64,000 bases of DNA from Bosea vestrisii (GTDB lineage: Bacteria; Pseudomonadota; Alphaproteobacteria; Rhizobiales; Beijerinckiaceae): NCBI RefSeq assembly GCF_030144325.1, contig NZ_CP126307.1, positions 2,294,001 through 2,358,000 on the forward strand. The letters are read 5' to 3'. Made by a program: the position numbers and the translations under genes. This document shows, one piece after another, positions 35,815 to 45,164 of this stretch. Numbering within the stretch: position 1 is the stretch's first letter; each line of letters begins with the position of its first letter. The notes beneath the pieces were generated by a model that saw nothing but the letters and a program-made list of their open reading frames with translations, did no database searches and had not been told where the DNA came from.

Positions 35815-37074
35815 ATGGCTCGTTTCAAGCGCTTGCTCGTCAGCGTTGCCACCCTCGCCTTCGGTAGCGGAGCCGCCCTCGCCCAGACCACGGTCAAATG
35901 GCTGCACATCGAAGCCAATCCCGTCCCGGTGAAGATCTGGGAGGAAGTAGCGCGAGAGTTCGAGGCGAAGAACCCCGGCGTGAAGATCGAGATGCAGTAT
36001 CTCGAGAACGAGGCCTACAAGGCCAAGGCGCCAACGCTGCTGCAGTCGAAGGATCGGCCGCACATCATCTACAGCTGGGCCGGCGGCGTGCTGAAGTCAC
36101 AGGTCGAGGCCGGCGTCCTCGAGGACATCACGCCGGCCATGCAGGGCTACAGGGACAATCTGTCCGCAAGCGCGGTCGACGCCTTCACAGTCAACGGCAG
36201 GATCTATGGCGTGCCCTATGGCGTCTCGCAGGTCGGCTTCATGGCCAACAAAGACCTGCTCGGCAAGGCCGGCGTCGATGCCGGCAAGATCACCAGCTAT
36301 GACGACTTCCTCGACGCGGTGAAGAAGCTCAAGGCCGCCGGCATCACGCCGCTGGCGGTCGGCGGCGCCGACAAATGGCCGGTGCATTTCTACTGGACAC
36401 ATCTGGCCGTGCGCCTCGGCGGCAAGGCGGCGATGCAGGCGGCGCTGAAGGGGCAGGATGGCGGTTTCGAAGGCGAAACCTTCCAGAAGTCGGGCGAGCT
36501 CTTCAAGCAGCTCGTCGATCTCCAGCCCTATCAGAACGGCTTTCTGGGCTTCAAGAGCCAGCAGGCCATCGGCCATTTCGGCGATGGCAAGGCGGCGATG
36601 CTGCTCGCCATCTCCAGCTTCTATCACACCCAGAAGGTCTTCGCGGTCGACAAGGCTGGCGTGCCGGACGACAAGCTCGCCTGGATCAATTTCCCCACCG
36701 TCGCGGGTGGCAAGGGGCAGCCGAGCGACACGCTGGGCGGCATCAATGGCTGGCTCATCACCAAGGGCGCGCCGAAGGAAGCGGTTGCCTTCCTCAAATA
36801 CTTCGTCAACGCCGAGCCGCAGAAGCGCCTCGCCGCCGGCAACTTCATCGTGCCGGTCTACAAGGGGGCCGAGGCCGGGCTCGGCAGCGCCTTCATGCGA
36901 AACATCGCCCAGAACATCGCCAACTCGACCTATCACCAGAACTTCTACGATCAGGATCTCGGCCCGTCGGTCGGCCGTGTCGTGAACGACGCGACCACCG
37001 AGATCGCCGCCGGCACGATGACGCCGAAACAAGCCGCCAAGGCCATCCAGGACGCTTTCCGCCAGGGCAATTGA
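35815..37074 (+). CDS. Sugar-type ABC transporter solute-binding protein (family 1)
   Basis: 419 residues from an ATG behind AGGAGGA. A signal peptide covers the first 24 residues (ending GAALA-QT). The mature protein shows the family-1 pattern WLHIEANPVPVKIWEEVARE, DRPHIIYSWAGG, GVPYGVSQVGFMANKDL and GINGWLITKGAPKE. It should bind a sugar or related polyol in the periplasm. Two MalF/MalG-type permeases follow. A stem-loop at 37091-37111 separates it from the first permease, a usual device to give more binding protein than permease. No dedicated ATPase gene is in the operon. Confidence 0.93.
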   Translation: MARFKRLLVSVATLAFGSGAALAQTTVKWLHIEANPVPVKIWEEVAREFEAKNPGVKIEMQYLENEAYKAKAPTLLQSKDRPHIIYSWAGGVLKSQVEAGVLEDITPAMQGYRDNLSASAVDAFTVNGRIYGVPYGVSQVGFMANKDLLGKAGVDAGKITSYDDFLDAVKKLKAAGITPLAVGGADKWPVHFYWTHLAVRLGGKAAMQAALKGQDGGFEGETFQKSGELFKQLVDLQPYQNGFLGFKSQQAIGHFGDGKAAMLLAISSFYHTQKVFAVDKAGVPDDKLAWINFPTVAGGKGQPSDTLGGINGWLITKGAPKEAVAFLKYFVNAEPQKRLAAGNFIVPVYKGAEAGLGSAFMRNIAQNIANSTYHQNFYDQDLGPSVGRVVNDATTEIAAGTMTPKQAAKAIQDAFRQGN

Positions 37075-37090
37075 CGGCGAGCGACAATCC

Positions 37091-37111
37091 AGGGGCGCGA
37101 CACGCGCCCCT
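37091..37111 (+). other. Intra-operon stem-loop between binding protein and permease genes
   Basis: Perfect 9-bp stem (AGGGGCGCG with its complement) and 3-base loop, 16 bases after the binding protein stop. There is no T run, so it more likely protects the upstream mRNA or partly attenuates the operon than ends it. Confidence 0.6.
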
Positions 37112-37190
37112 TGCCAATGGAAGCGTCAGGCGGCAGGCACCTCCCGCCGGACGACCTCCCCTGCCCGTCCCGTCATCGAGCGAGGTGATC

Positions 37191-38081
37191 ATGGCTGCTC
37201 TCGCCGGGCGCAGAGGCGCCGATATCGGCAAGCTCTCGACCATCCTGCTGTTCCTGCCGCCGGCGCTGCTGCTGTTCACGCTGTTCGTGGTCCTGCCGGT
37301 CGGCGAAGCGGCCTGGTATTCGGGCTTCAACTGGAACGGATTCGGCTCGCCGACCAACTGGATCGGCCTCGACAACTACCGCTTCGTCTTCGACAACCGC
37401 GCCTTCGGCACCGCCTTCAAGAACAACCTCTTGATCATCATCGTCTCGCTGCTGATCCAGCTGCCGCTGGCCCTGTCGCTCGCGATCATCCTGGCCGACC
37501 GGTTCCGCGGCGCGGTGGTGCTCAGGATGGTGTTCTTCCTACCCTACATCCTGGCGGAGATTGCCACCGGCCTGATCTTCAGCTTCGTCTACGACGGCGA
37601 TTACGGCCTGCTGGCGGCGATCTACAAGAGTTTCGGAGCCGAGGCGCCGCATCTTCTCGCCAGCCCGCAGACAGCCTTCGCCGCCATCCTCGTCGTCGTC
37701 GTGTGGAAGTATTTCGGCTTCCACATGATGCTGTTCATCGCAGCGCTCCAGAGCCTCGACCGCTCAATGCTGGAGGCGGCCCGGATCGATGGCGCCAGCC
37801 GCTGGCAGAGCCTGCGCTATGTCGTCATCCCGGCACTGTCGCCCACCATCCGGCTTTCGGCCTTCTTCGCCATTGTCGGCTCGCTGCAGCTCTTCGACCT
37901 GGTGATGCCGCTGACGCGCGGCGGGCCATCGGACTCGTCCCACACCATGGTGAGCTTCCTCTACACCTTCGGAATCACGCGCATGCGCGTCGGCTTCGGC
38001 AGCGCCGTCGGTGTCATCCTGTTCCTGATCTGCGTGGTGTTCGCCTTCACCTACAAGCGCTGGATCATGCGCGATGAGTGA
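37191..38081 (+). CDS. Sugar ABC transporter permease, MalF/UgpA type
   Basis: 296 residues from the ATG at 37191. Six membrane spans are visible, beginning ILLFLPPALLLFTLFVVLPV. The EAA loop is MLEAARIDGASRWQSLRYVVIPAL. It forms the channel with the MalG-type permease, whose start overlaps its end by 8 bases. A long upstream in-frame extension exists but runs antisense-like through the binding protein gene and is not credible. Confidence 0.92.
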   Translation: MAALAGRRGADIGKLSTILLFLPPALLLFTLFVVLPVGEAAWYSGFNWNGFGSPTNWIGLDNYRFVFDNRAFGTAFKNNLLIIIVSLLIQLPLALSLAIILADRFRGAVVLRMVFFLPYILAEIATGLIFSFVYDGDYGLLAAIYKSFGAEAPHLLASPQTAFAAILVVVVWKYFGFHMMLFIAALQSLDRSMLEAARIDGASRWQSLRYVVIPALSPTIRLSAFFAIVGSLQLFDLVMPLTRGGPSDSSHTMVSFLYTFGITRMRVGFGSAVGVILFLICVVFAFTYKRWIMRDE

Positions 38082-38934
38082 GCCCGCCACCTCCGCCCCC
38101 TTCAGCGACGACGGCTTCAGCCCGGCCGCGATCGGCAAGGCGCTCTATCTCCTCGCTGTCGTCCTGTTCGTCATGACACCGCTGATTGCGACGGTGCTCG
38201 GCGGCTTCAAGTCGCTGGGCGAACTGCGAACCAACCCGTTCGGGCTGCCCAGCGTCTGGGAATGGAGCAACTACGCCGACATCCTGCTCTCGCGGCGCTA
38301 CTGGCAGTTGCTGGGCAACTCCTTCGTCATCGCCACGCTGACCGTGGTGCTGACGCTGATCTGCGCCGCGATGGCCGCTTTCGTCTTCGCCCACCTGCAC
38401 TTCTTCGGCCGCGACATGCTGCTGAACTACCTGACGATGGGCCTGCTCTTCCCCGCCGCCACGGCGATCCTGCCGATGTTCATCAAGGTGCGCGATCTCG
38501 GCCTGCTCGACAGCTATCTCGGGGTCGTCCTGCCGCAGGTCGCCTTCGCGCTGGCGATGAGCATCCTGCTGCTGCGGCGCTTCTTCAGGGACCTGCCGAC
38601 AGAACTGCTGGAAGCTGCGCTCGTCGACGGCTGCTCCTATCCCAGATTCTTCCAGTACGTGACGCTGCCGCTCTCACGCCCGATCCTGGCGACGGTAGGC
38701 ACCATCACCTTCGTGCACAGCTGGAACGCCTATCTGATCCCGCTGGTGATGCTCAACAGCGACAACCTCTATCCCTGGCCGCTCGGCATCATGGTCTACC
38801 AGGGCGAATACTCGACCGAATGGCACCTGATCCTCGCCTTCATCACCCTCACCATCCTGCCCACCATCATCCTCTTCCTCTTTGCCCAGAAGCACATCGT
38901 CGCCGGCCTGACTGCCGGCGCGGTGAAAGGCTGA
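38074..38934 (+). CDS. Sugar ABC transporter permease, MalG/UgpE type
   Basis: 286 residues with six membrane spans. The N-terminus starts with a cytoplasmic stretch then LYLLAVVLFVMTPLIATVLGGFKS. The EAA loop is LLEAALVDGCSYPRFFQYVTLPLSRP. The C-terminus LFLFAQKHIVAGLTAGAVKG is the typical end of MalG-type proteins. It overlaps the preceding permease by 8 bases. No ATP-binding protein gene follows; such systems often share a multitask ATPase (MsmK/UgpC type) encoded elsewhere. Confidence 0.93.
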   Translation: MSEPATSAPFSDDGFSPAAIGKALYLLAVVLFVMTPLIATVLGGFKSLGELRTNPFGLPSVWEWSNYADILLSRRYWQLLGNSFVIATLTVVLTLICAAMAAFVFAHLHFFGRDMLLNYLTMGLLFPAATAILPMFIKVRDLGLLDSYLGVVLPQVAFALAMSILLLRRFFRDLPTELLEAALVDGCSYPRFFQYVTLPLSRPILATVGTITFVHSWNAYLIPLVMLNSDNLYPWPLGIMVYQGEYSTEWHLILAFITLTILPTIILFLFAQKHIVAGLTAGAVKG

Positions 38935-38968
38935 GCGGCTGCCCATTCCGGCTATCAAGGAGCGTTCA

Positions 38969-40066
38969 ATGCGAAAGATCGGCGTCGGCATCATCGGATG
39001 CGGCAACATCTCAACGAAGTACATGACGGCGATGAAGCAGTTCTCGACCATCGAGCTGCGCGCCGTCGCCGATATGCGTTCCGCTCCGGCCGAGGCGCGC
39101 GGCGCCGAGTTCGGCGTGCCGGCGATGCGGGTCGACCAGTTGCTCAAGCGCGACGACGTCGAGATCGTCGTCAACCTGACCGTGCCGTTGGCCCACACCG
39201 ATGTCAGCCTCGCCGTCCTGCGGGCCGGCAAGCACGTCCATTCCGAGAAGCCGCTCGGCGTCAACGTCGCCGAAGCCCGCAAGGTGATGGACCTCGCACA
39301 GGAGAAGGGCCTGCGCGTCGGCTCGGCCCCCGACACCTTCCTCGGCGGCGGCCACCAGAGCGCCCGCAAGCTCATCGACGACGGCGCCATCGGCAGGCCC
39401 GTCGCCGGCAACGCCTTCTTCGGCTGTCCCGGCCATGAGCGCTGGCACCCGGCGCCCGGCTTCTACTATCTGCGCGGCGGCGGGCCGATGCTCGACATGG
39501 GCCCCTATTACATCACCGGCCTGGTCAACCTGCTCGGGCCGATCGCCTCCGTCGTCGGCTTCGCGACCCGGCCGAAGGCCGAGCGCCTCGTCACCAGCCA
39601 GCCGATGAACGGCGCGCTGATCCCGGTCGAGGTCGCGACGCATGTCACCGGTGTGCTCGAATTCGTCTCGGGCGCAGTCGTCTCGATCACCATGAGCTTC
39701 GACGTGCCCAAGCACCGCCACAGCCCGATCGAGATCTATGGCTCCGAGGGCAGCCTTTCCGTGCCCGATCCAAACCGCTTCGGCGGCGAGGTCCTTGTCG
39801 CCAAGGCCGGCGGGGACTGGCAGGAGCAGGCCCTCAGCCACGGCAACAGCGAGGGCGAGTTCCGCTCGATCGGCGTCGCCGACATGGCGGCCGGCCTGCT
39901 CTCAGGCCGCCCCCATCGGACCAGCGGCGCGCTGGCGCTGCATGTGCTCGAAGCGATGGAAGCCTTCCAGACCGCCTCCGACGAAGGACGGCGTGTCACG
40001 CTTGAAACCACGGTCGAGCGGCCGGCCATGCTGCCGCCCGGCCTGCCCACCGGCATTCTGGATTGA
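38969..40066 (+). CDS. Gfo/Idh/MocA family oxidoreductase
   Basis: 365 residues. The N-terminal Rossmann motif is VGIIGCGNISTKYM. The conserved EKPLGVN near residue 92 supplies the catalytic-site lysine. The C-terminal alpha/beta domain holds GGGPMLDMGPYYITGLVNLLG. Family members act on glucose-fructose, inositol, or other sugars and polyols with NAD(P). It follows the permeases after 34 bases and is followed immediately by the ThuA gene. Gfo/Idh/MocA plus ThuA is a recurring pair in sugar catabolism, including trehalose/sucrose oxidation (ThuAB) in rhizobia, so 3-keto-sugar formation is plausible. Confidence 0.92.
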   Translation: MRKIGVGIIGCGNISTKYMTAMKQFSTIELRAVADMRSAPAEARGAEFGVPAMRVDQLLKRDDVEIVVNLTVPLAHTDVSLAVLRAGKHVHSEKPLGVNVAEARKVMDLAQEKGLRVGSAPDTFLGGGHQSARKLIDDGAIGRPVAGNAFFGCPGHERWHPAPGFYYLRGGGPMLDMGPYYITGLVNLLGPIASVVGFATRPKAERLVTSQPMNGALIPVEVATHVTGVLEFVSGAVVSITMSFDVPKHRHSPIEIYGSEGSLSVPDPNRFGGEVLVAKAGGDWQEQALSHGNSEGEFRSIGVADMAAGLLSGRPHRTSGALALHVLEAMEAFQTASDEGRRVTLETTVERPAMLPPGLPTGILD

Positions 40067-40078
40067 ATGGGGATCGAC

Positions 40079-40723
40079 ATGACAAGGACTGCGCTGATCG
40101 TCTGGGGCGGCTGGAGCGGCCACGACCCCGACCTCTGCAGCTCGATGATCCGGGGCTGGCTGAAGGCGGAGGGCTTCGACGTGCGGGTGGAGACCGCGAC
40201 CTCCGTCTTCCTCGATCCCGCGATCCGCGACTACTCGCTGATCGTCCCGATCTACACGATGTCAAAGATCGAGAAGCCGGAGGCGGCTGCCCTGTGCGAG
40301 GCGGTCGCCGGCGGCGTCGGCCTTGCCGGCCATCATGGCGGCATGGGCGACGCGTTCCGCGACGCGGTCGACTACCAGTTCATGTGCGGCGGCCAATGGG
40401 TGGCCCATCCCGGCGGGATCATCGACTACACCGTCGACATCACCCGGCCCGACGATCCGCTGATGCAGGGCATCGCCAGCTTCGAGCACCGCTCGGAGCA
40501 GTATTACATGCATGTCGACCCGGCCAACGAGGTACTGGCGACAACGACCTTCACCGGTGAGCACGCGCCCTGGATTGACGGGGTGGTGATGCCCGTGGTC
40601 TGGCGCAAGCGCTACGGCAAGGGGCGGGTGTTCTATTCCTCGCTCGGCCACCGCGCCTATGAGCTCGACGTGCCGGAGATCCGCACCATCATGACGCGCG
40701 GCCTGCTCTGGGCCGCGCGCTAG
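40079..40723 (+). CDS. ThuA-like protein (trehalose utilisation family)
   Basis: 214 residues from the ATG at 40079, 6 bases after GGGG; an ATG at 40067 directly after the upstream stop is the alternative. The sequence fits the ThuA family with its glutamine-amidotransferase-like fold: ALIVWGGWSGHDPDLCSSMI, LAGHHGGMGDAF, GGQWVAHPG and GRVFYSSLGHRAYE. ThuA, with ThuB (a Gfo/Idh/MocA enzyme), is linked to disaccharide catabolism in Sinorhizobium. Here it directly follows a Gfo/Idh/MocA gene and sits in a sugar ABC operon, supporting a similar role. The chemistry of ThuA is still poorly defined. Confidence 0.9.
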   Translation: MTRTALIVWGGWSGHDPDLCSSMIRGWLKAEGFDVRVETATSVFLDPAIRDYSLIVPIYTMSKIEKPEAAALCEAVAGGVGLAGHHGGMGDAFRDAVDYQFMCGGQWVAHPGGIIDYTVDITRPDDPLMQGIASFEHRSEQYYMHVDPANEVLATTTFTGEHAPWIDGVVMPVVWRKRYGKGRVFYSSLGHRAYELDVPEIRTIMTRGLLWAAR

Positions 40724-40839
40724 GAATGAGCGCGCCGGGCCGGCCTGGACGGCTGGACTCGGCGCCTTCGCAAATGCCAAGGCCTGCTCTGCCCGCGAAG
40801 CAAAATTCCATCGCCGCGGCGCAGGTTCGAGGAGAGTTC

Positions 40840-41892
40840 GTGGAGAGCAAGGTGGATCAGAGCCGGGCCTCGATCAGGAGGGCGACGCTGGAGGATGTGG
40901 CGCGCGAGGCCGGCGTCTCGCTCGCCACGGCCGACCGAGTCGTGAACCAGCGCGAAGGGGTCCGCGCCAAGACCGTCGAAAGCGTCAGGCGGGCGATCGC
41001 CAAGCTCGACTACCGGGCCAATCCGGCGGCGGCGCGGCTGGCGCGCGGCCAGTCCTTCCGCTTCGCCTTCATCCTGCCCTCCAGCACCAACGCCTTCATG
41101 GCCGGCCTGATGCAGCAGGTGCGCCGCATCTCGGATTGGCTGGAACCCCAGAACGCCTTCATCGACGTGCTGCAACTCGACGTCTTCGATCCCGAGGCGC
41201 TGGCGAGCGGGCTGTCCGGCCTCGCCGACCATTTTCACGGCGTCGCCACGGTGGCGCTCGATCATCCCAAGGTCCGCGCCGCCATCGACGATCTGGTGGC
41301 GCGCGGCGTTCCCGTCGTTACGCTGGTCTCGGACGCTCCAACCTCCCGCCGCGCCCATTATGTCGGCATCGACAACCCGGCGGCGGGCCGCACCAGCGCC
41401 TCGCTGATGGGCCGCTTCCTCGGCGGTCGCAGCGGGCCGGTCGGCGTCATCCTGGGCTCGATGTCACTGCGCGACCATGTCGAGCGGCTCTTCGGCTTTC
41501 AGCAGGTGCTGTCCGGCGAGTACCCCGAACTGACCCTGTTGCCGGTGCTGGAAGAGCGCGACCAGAGCGAACGCAACGAAGCCGCGGTGGCCCGGCTCCT
41601 CGCCAAGCATCCCGACCTGATCGGGCTCTATAATGTCGGCGCCGGCAATGAGGGCATCGTCGCGGCGCTCGAGGCCGCCGGCAGACCGCTCGTCTTCATC
41701 GCGCATGAGCTGACGGAGGCGACGCGGCGCGGCCTCCTCTCCGGCACCGTCGCCGCGGTGATCAACCAGGATCCGGGCCATGAGGCGCGCTCCGCGGCGC
41801 GCGTGCTGATGGCAGAGGTCTCAGGCGAACCGATCCTGCCCGACCAGGAGCGCATCCGCATCGAGATCTTCCTGCGCGACAACATGAACTGA
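40840..41892 (+). CDS. LacI-family transcriptional regulator
   Basis: 350 residues from the GTG at 40840, preceded by GGAG; the frame is open upstream to 40726 but that part looks like non-coding GC-rich sequence. The helix-turn-helix and hinge are at the N-terminus (RRATLEDVAREAGVSLATADRVVNQREGV), followed by the periplasmic-binding-protein-like effector domain (FAFILPSSTNAFMAGL; GNEGIVAALEAAGRPLVFIAHEL). It is the last gene of the binding protein-permease-Gfo/Idh-ThuA operon and probably represses it through the palindrome at 35734-35753. Confidence 0.92.
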   Translation: MESKVDQSRASIRRATLEDVAREAGVSLATADRVVNQREGVRAKTVESVRRAIAKLDYRANPAAARLARGQSFRFAFILPSSTNAFMAGLMQQVRRISDWLEPQNAFIDVLQLDVFDPEALASGLSGLADHFHGVATVALDHPKVRAAIDDLVARGVPVVTLVSDAPTSRRAHYVGIDNPAAGRTSASLMGRFLGGRSGPVGVILGSMSLRDHVERLFGFQQVLSGEYPELTLLPVLEERDQSERNEAAVARLLAKHPDLIGLYNVGAGNEGIVAALEAAGRPLVFIAHELTEATRRGLLSGTVAAVINQDPGHEARSAARVLMAEVSGEPILPDQERIRIEIFLRDNMN

Positions 41893-42102
41893 GCCGGCAA
41901 CTGACGGCGAGTCGGATCGATGCAGCGCGAACCTGGATGGCTTCGGCATCGGGCGGGTGCCGACGTGGGGAACGTCCGCTTCTCGGCGTCCGGTTTGAGT
42001 ATGGGCGTACAGTTGATCCGTCGCGGGCAGATGAGTTCGAGTTCGGCAATTGCCGAGCGCGCGGCGGCTGACAGCTGTAGCGGTTGCCTCTAGGATCGCG
42101 CC

Positions 42103-43020
42103 ATGCGTGCCCGCCAGATCGAAGTCTTCCGCATGGTCATGCGCTGCGGCACGTTGACCGGCGCCGCCGAGGCGCTCAACGTTTCGCAACCGGCGCTCAG
42201 CCAGATCCTGCTGCACACCGAGGACGAGCTCGGCTTCAAGCTGTTCCTGCGGGTCAAGGGCCGGCTGATCCCCACACCGGAAGCCGAGGAGATCTACCCC
42301 GAGGTCGAGCGCCTGTTCGGCGACCTCGAAACGCTGCGGCGGCGCACACGCGACCTGCGTCTCGGCAAGGCCGGTCTCGTCCGCCTCGCCGCCTCGGCGC
42401 CGCCGTCCCTCTCCTTCGTCCCGGAGGCGCTGCGCCATTTCCGCGCTGCGCATCCGAATACGCGCGTCCTGTCCTATGTCGTGCCGGCCGAGGTGATCGT
42501 CACCATGCTGGACCGCGATCAGGCCGGGCTCGGCATCGCCATGATGGACCAGCCCACGCCCTTCATCGAGACGGAGGTGGTCGGCTACACTCGCGTGGTC
42601 TGTGTCCTGCCCGCCGGGCATCCGCTGGCCGAGCGCGATTCTGTCGGCGCGGAGGATCTCGATGGCGAGACGCTGATCTCCTACCGCGCCGAATCGCTGC
42701 CCGGGCAATTGCTGCGCGACGCACTGGCCAAGCAAGGCCTGCCCTTCCGGCCGGAGATGGAGATCGACGTCTCGATCATCGCGCTCGCCTTCGTGCAGCA
42801 GGGCCTCGGCATCGCCGTCGTCGACGGGCTCCTGCCCTGGCATAATTTCCCCGGCCTGGTGACGCGCCCGTTCCGGCCGCATGTCGCCTTGCCGCTCTGC
42901 CTGCTCACCAGCACGCGCCGGCCGCTGTCGCGCAGCCATGAATTGCTGCGCAACCACATCCGCACGGCCTGCCAGCAGCTCGATCTCGACCAGCCTGCGC
43001 CGACAGCAACCGAGGCATAA
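42103..43020 (+). CDS. LysR-type transcriptional regulator
   Basis: 305 residues. The N-terminal helix-turn-helix (RQIEVFRMVMRCGTLTGAAEALNVSQPALSQIL) is complete. The effector domain begins about residue 90 (GLVRLAASAPPSLSFVPEAL) and contains VCVLPAGHPLAERDSVGAEDL. It is preceded by 210 bases without a gene and followed 90 bases later by the hydantoinase genes on the same strand. It is therefore likely to control them, although the usual divergent layout is absent here. Confidence 0.92.
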   Translation: MRARQIEVFRMVMRCGTLTGAAEALNVSQPALSQILLHTEDELGFKLFLRVKGRLIPTPEAEEIYPEVERLFGDLETLRRRTRDLRLGKAGLVRLAASAPPSLSFVPEALRHFRAAHPNTRVLSYVVPAEVIVTMLDRDQAGLGIAMMDQPTPFIETEVVGYTRVVCVLPAGHPLAERDSVGAEDLDGETLISYRAESLPGQLLRDALAKQGLPFRPEMEIDVSIIALAFVQQGLGIAVVDGLLPWHNFPGLVTRPFRPHVALPLCLLTSTRRPLSRSHELLRNHIRTACQQLDLDQPAPTATEA

Positions 43021-43110
43021 GGCCGGCTTATCCGGCATCGTGGTTTTGGTGTTGGACCCCTGGAGGCATGGCCGCCAAGACTCGCTCGTCCTTTCTTGAA
43101 CAGGCGCATC

Positions 43111-45162
43111 ATGAGCTGGCGTATCGGCGTCGACATCGGCGGCACCTTCATCGACTTCTGCGCGCTGGAAACCGGCAGCGGCCGCGTCGAGACCATCAAG
43201 GTCTTGACGACACCTGACGCCCCGGGCCGCGAGCTCCTCGCCGGGCTCGACCTGCTGAACGAGCGCCATGCCGTTGCGCCGGAGGAGATCGTCTCCTTCG
43301 TCCACGGCACCACGGTCGGCATCAACACCATCATCCAGCGCAAGGGCAGCCGGCTCGGCCTCGTCACCACCGCCGGCTTCGAGGATGTGATCGAGCTGGC
43401 GCGCCTGCGCATGCCGGACATGTATTCGCTGTTCTGCGCCCGCCCGGAGCAGCTCATCCCGCGCGACCGCGTCTTCGGCGTCGGCGAGCGCATCCTCTCC
43501 GATGGCAGCATCGCCGAACCGCTCGACTGCGAGGCCCTTTCGGATGCGATTGAGAAGCTCAAGCGGCTCGGCGTCGACGGCGTGATCGTCTCTTTCCTGC
43601 ATGCCTACCGCAATCCCGCTCACGAAACCGAGGCTAGGGCGCTGATCGCCAAGCTCGCGCCGGAGCTCTTCGTGTTCACCACCAGCGAGGTCTGGCCGGT
43701 GATCCGCGAATATGAGCGCACCACGACCGCGATCCTGAACGGCTACGTCCATCCACGCGTCTGCGGCTATCTCGATGCGCTCGAGGAGGCGCTCTCCTCG
43801 CGTGGCGTGCCGGCCGGCCCGATGCTGACCAAGTCGAATGGCGGGGTGATGAACGCCGCGACCGGCAAGCGCGCCTGCGTCAACATGCTGCTTTCGGGCA
43901 CCGCCTCCGGCGTGATCGGCGCCGCCTATCTCGCCGAGCAGGCGGGTGCGAAGAACATCCTCACCCTCGACATCGGCGGCACCAGTGCCGACCTTGCCTT
44001 GATCATCGACGGCCAGCCGCAATTCGGCACCGGCGAGGTCGTCGGCGACTTCCCGCTCTATGTGCCGAGCGTCTCGGTGACCTCGATCGGCGCCGGCGGC
44101 GGCTCGATCGCCTGGGCGGACGCCTTCGGCGTGCTCAAGGTCGGCCCCGAAAGCGCCGGCTCTACCCCCGGTCCCGCCTGCTATGGCCGCGGCGGCGCCC
44201 GCGCCACCGTAACCGACGCGATGGCGACCTGCGGCTTCCTTGGCCACACCGCCCTCGCCTACGACCAGATCGGCATGAGGCGCGACCTGGCGCAGAAAGC
44301 GGTCGGCGAGGTCGCCGCAATGCTCGGCCGCAGCGCAGAGGCGACGGCCGAGGCGATCATCGCCATCGCCGTCTCCGAGATGTTCGTCGAGGTCAACAAG
44401 CTCGTCGCGCGCTATGGCGTCGACCTGCGCGATTTCGCGCTGATGCCGTTCGGCGGCGCCGGACCGATGCTCGGCTGCTTCCTGGCGCGCGAGCTCGGCA
44501 TTCCGCGCGTGCTGGTGCCCCGCCGGCCCGGCGTCGTCAGCGCACTGGGCGGGCTGATCGCCGATCTGAAGGGCGACTTCATCCAGAGCGTCTTCGCAGC
44601 GGCAGAGCCGGCCTCATTGCCGCAGCTGCGTGAGGCGCTGGCGCAGCTCAAGCGCGACGGACTCGCCTGGATCCGTGAGGACCAGCGCTTCACCGGGCCG
44701 GTCGTCGAAAGCCTGAGCGCCGACATGCGCTATCACGGCCAGTCCTTCGAGATCGAGGTGCCGCTCTCGGAAGGCTGGCTCGTCGAGGGCGATCTCGCCG
44801 CGATCCGCGCCGCCTTCCACCGCCAGCATCTTGCCATCTACGACTTCAACGACGAGGCGGCCGAGGTCCAGATTGTCAATCTGCGCCTCGTCATCACCGG
44901 CGCGACGCCGCGGCCCGAGCTTTCTCCTGCGAGCGAGGCGGTTGAGGAGGCCGCCATCCCGGCGCGCTTCATCACGGTCTGGCTCGACGGCAGCAAGCGC
45001 GAGATCGCGCTCTTCCATCGCGAGGCGCTGCGCTGCGGCCAGCATTTCTCCGGCCCGGCCGTGGTTGCGCAGGAGGACACCACGATCTGCATACCCGCCG
45101 GTTTCGAGGCGAAGGTCGACGCCTTCCTCAACCTCAATCTCATCCTGCGCGAGGGAGCCTGA
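43111..45162 (+). CDS. Hydantoinase/oxoprolinase family protein, subunit A (HyuA-like)
   Basis: 683 residues from the ATG at 43111. It has the ASKHA-type ATP-binding start WRIGVDIGGTFIDFCALE, a Hydant_A_N domain (VHGTTVGINTIIQRKGSRLG), and the second nucleotide-binding block ILTLDIGGTSADLALI. ATP-dependent enzymes of this kind open cyclic amides such as 5-oxoproline, hydantoins or N-methylhydantoin, or carboxylate ketones. Subunit B follows 2 bases after its stop. The position near a peptide-type importer suggests a role in using imported cyclic amide compounds. The substrate is not readable. Confidence 0.93.
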   Translation: MSWRIGVDIGGTFIDFCALETGSGRVETIKVLTTPDAPGRELLAGLDLLNERHAVAPEEIVSFVHGTTVGINTIIQRKGSRLGLVTTAGFEDVIELARLRMPDMYSLFCARPEQLIPRDRVFGVGERILSDGSIAEPLDCEALSDAIEKLKRLGVDGVIVSFLHAYRNPAHETEARALIAKLAPELFVFTTSEVWPVIREYERTTTAILNGYVHPRVCGYLDALEEALSSRGVPAGPMLTKSNGGVMNAATGKRACVNMLLSGTASGVIGAAYLAEQAGAKNILTLDIGGTSADLALIIDGQPQFGTGEVVGDFPLYVPSVSVTSIGAGGGSIAWADAFGVLKVGPESAGSTPGPACYGRGGARATVTDAMATCGFLGHTALAYDQIGMRRDLAQKAVGEVAAMLGRSAEATAEAIIAIAVSEMFVEVNKLVARYGVDLRDFALMPFGGAGPMLGCFLARELGIPRVLVPRRPGVVSALGGLIADLKGDFIQSVFAAAEPASLPQLREALAQLKRDGLAWIREDQRFTGPVVESLSADMRYHGQSFEIEVPLSEGWLVEGDLAAIRAAFHRQHLAIYDFNDEAAEVQIVNLRLVITGATPRPELSPASEAVEEAAIPARFITVWLDGSKREIALFHREALRCGQHFSGPAVVAQEDTTICIPAGFEAKVDAFLNLNLILREGA

Positions 45163-45164
45163 TC

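Noticed and set aside
41821..44247. 808-codon open frame on the minus strand
   Set aside because: It is antisense to the LysR and hydantoinase A genes, with no recognisable fold and low-complexity composition.
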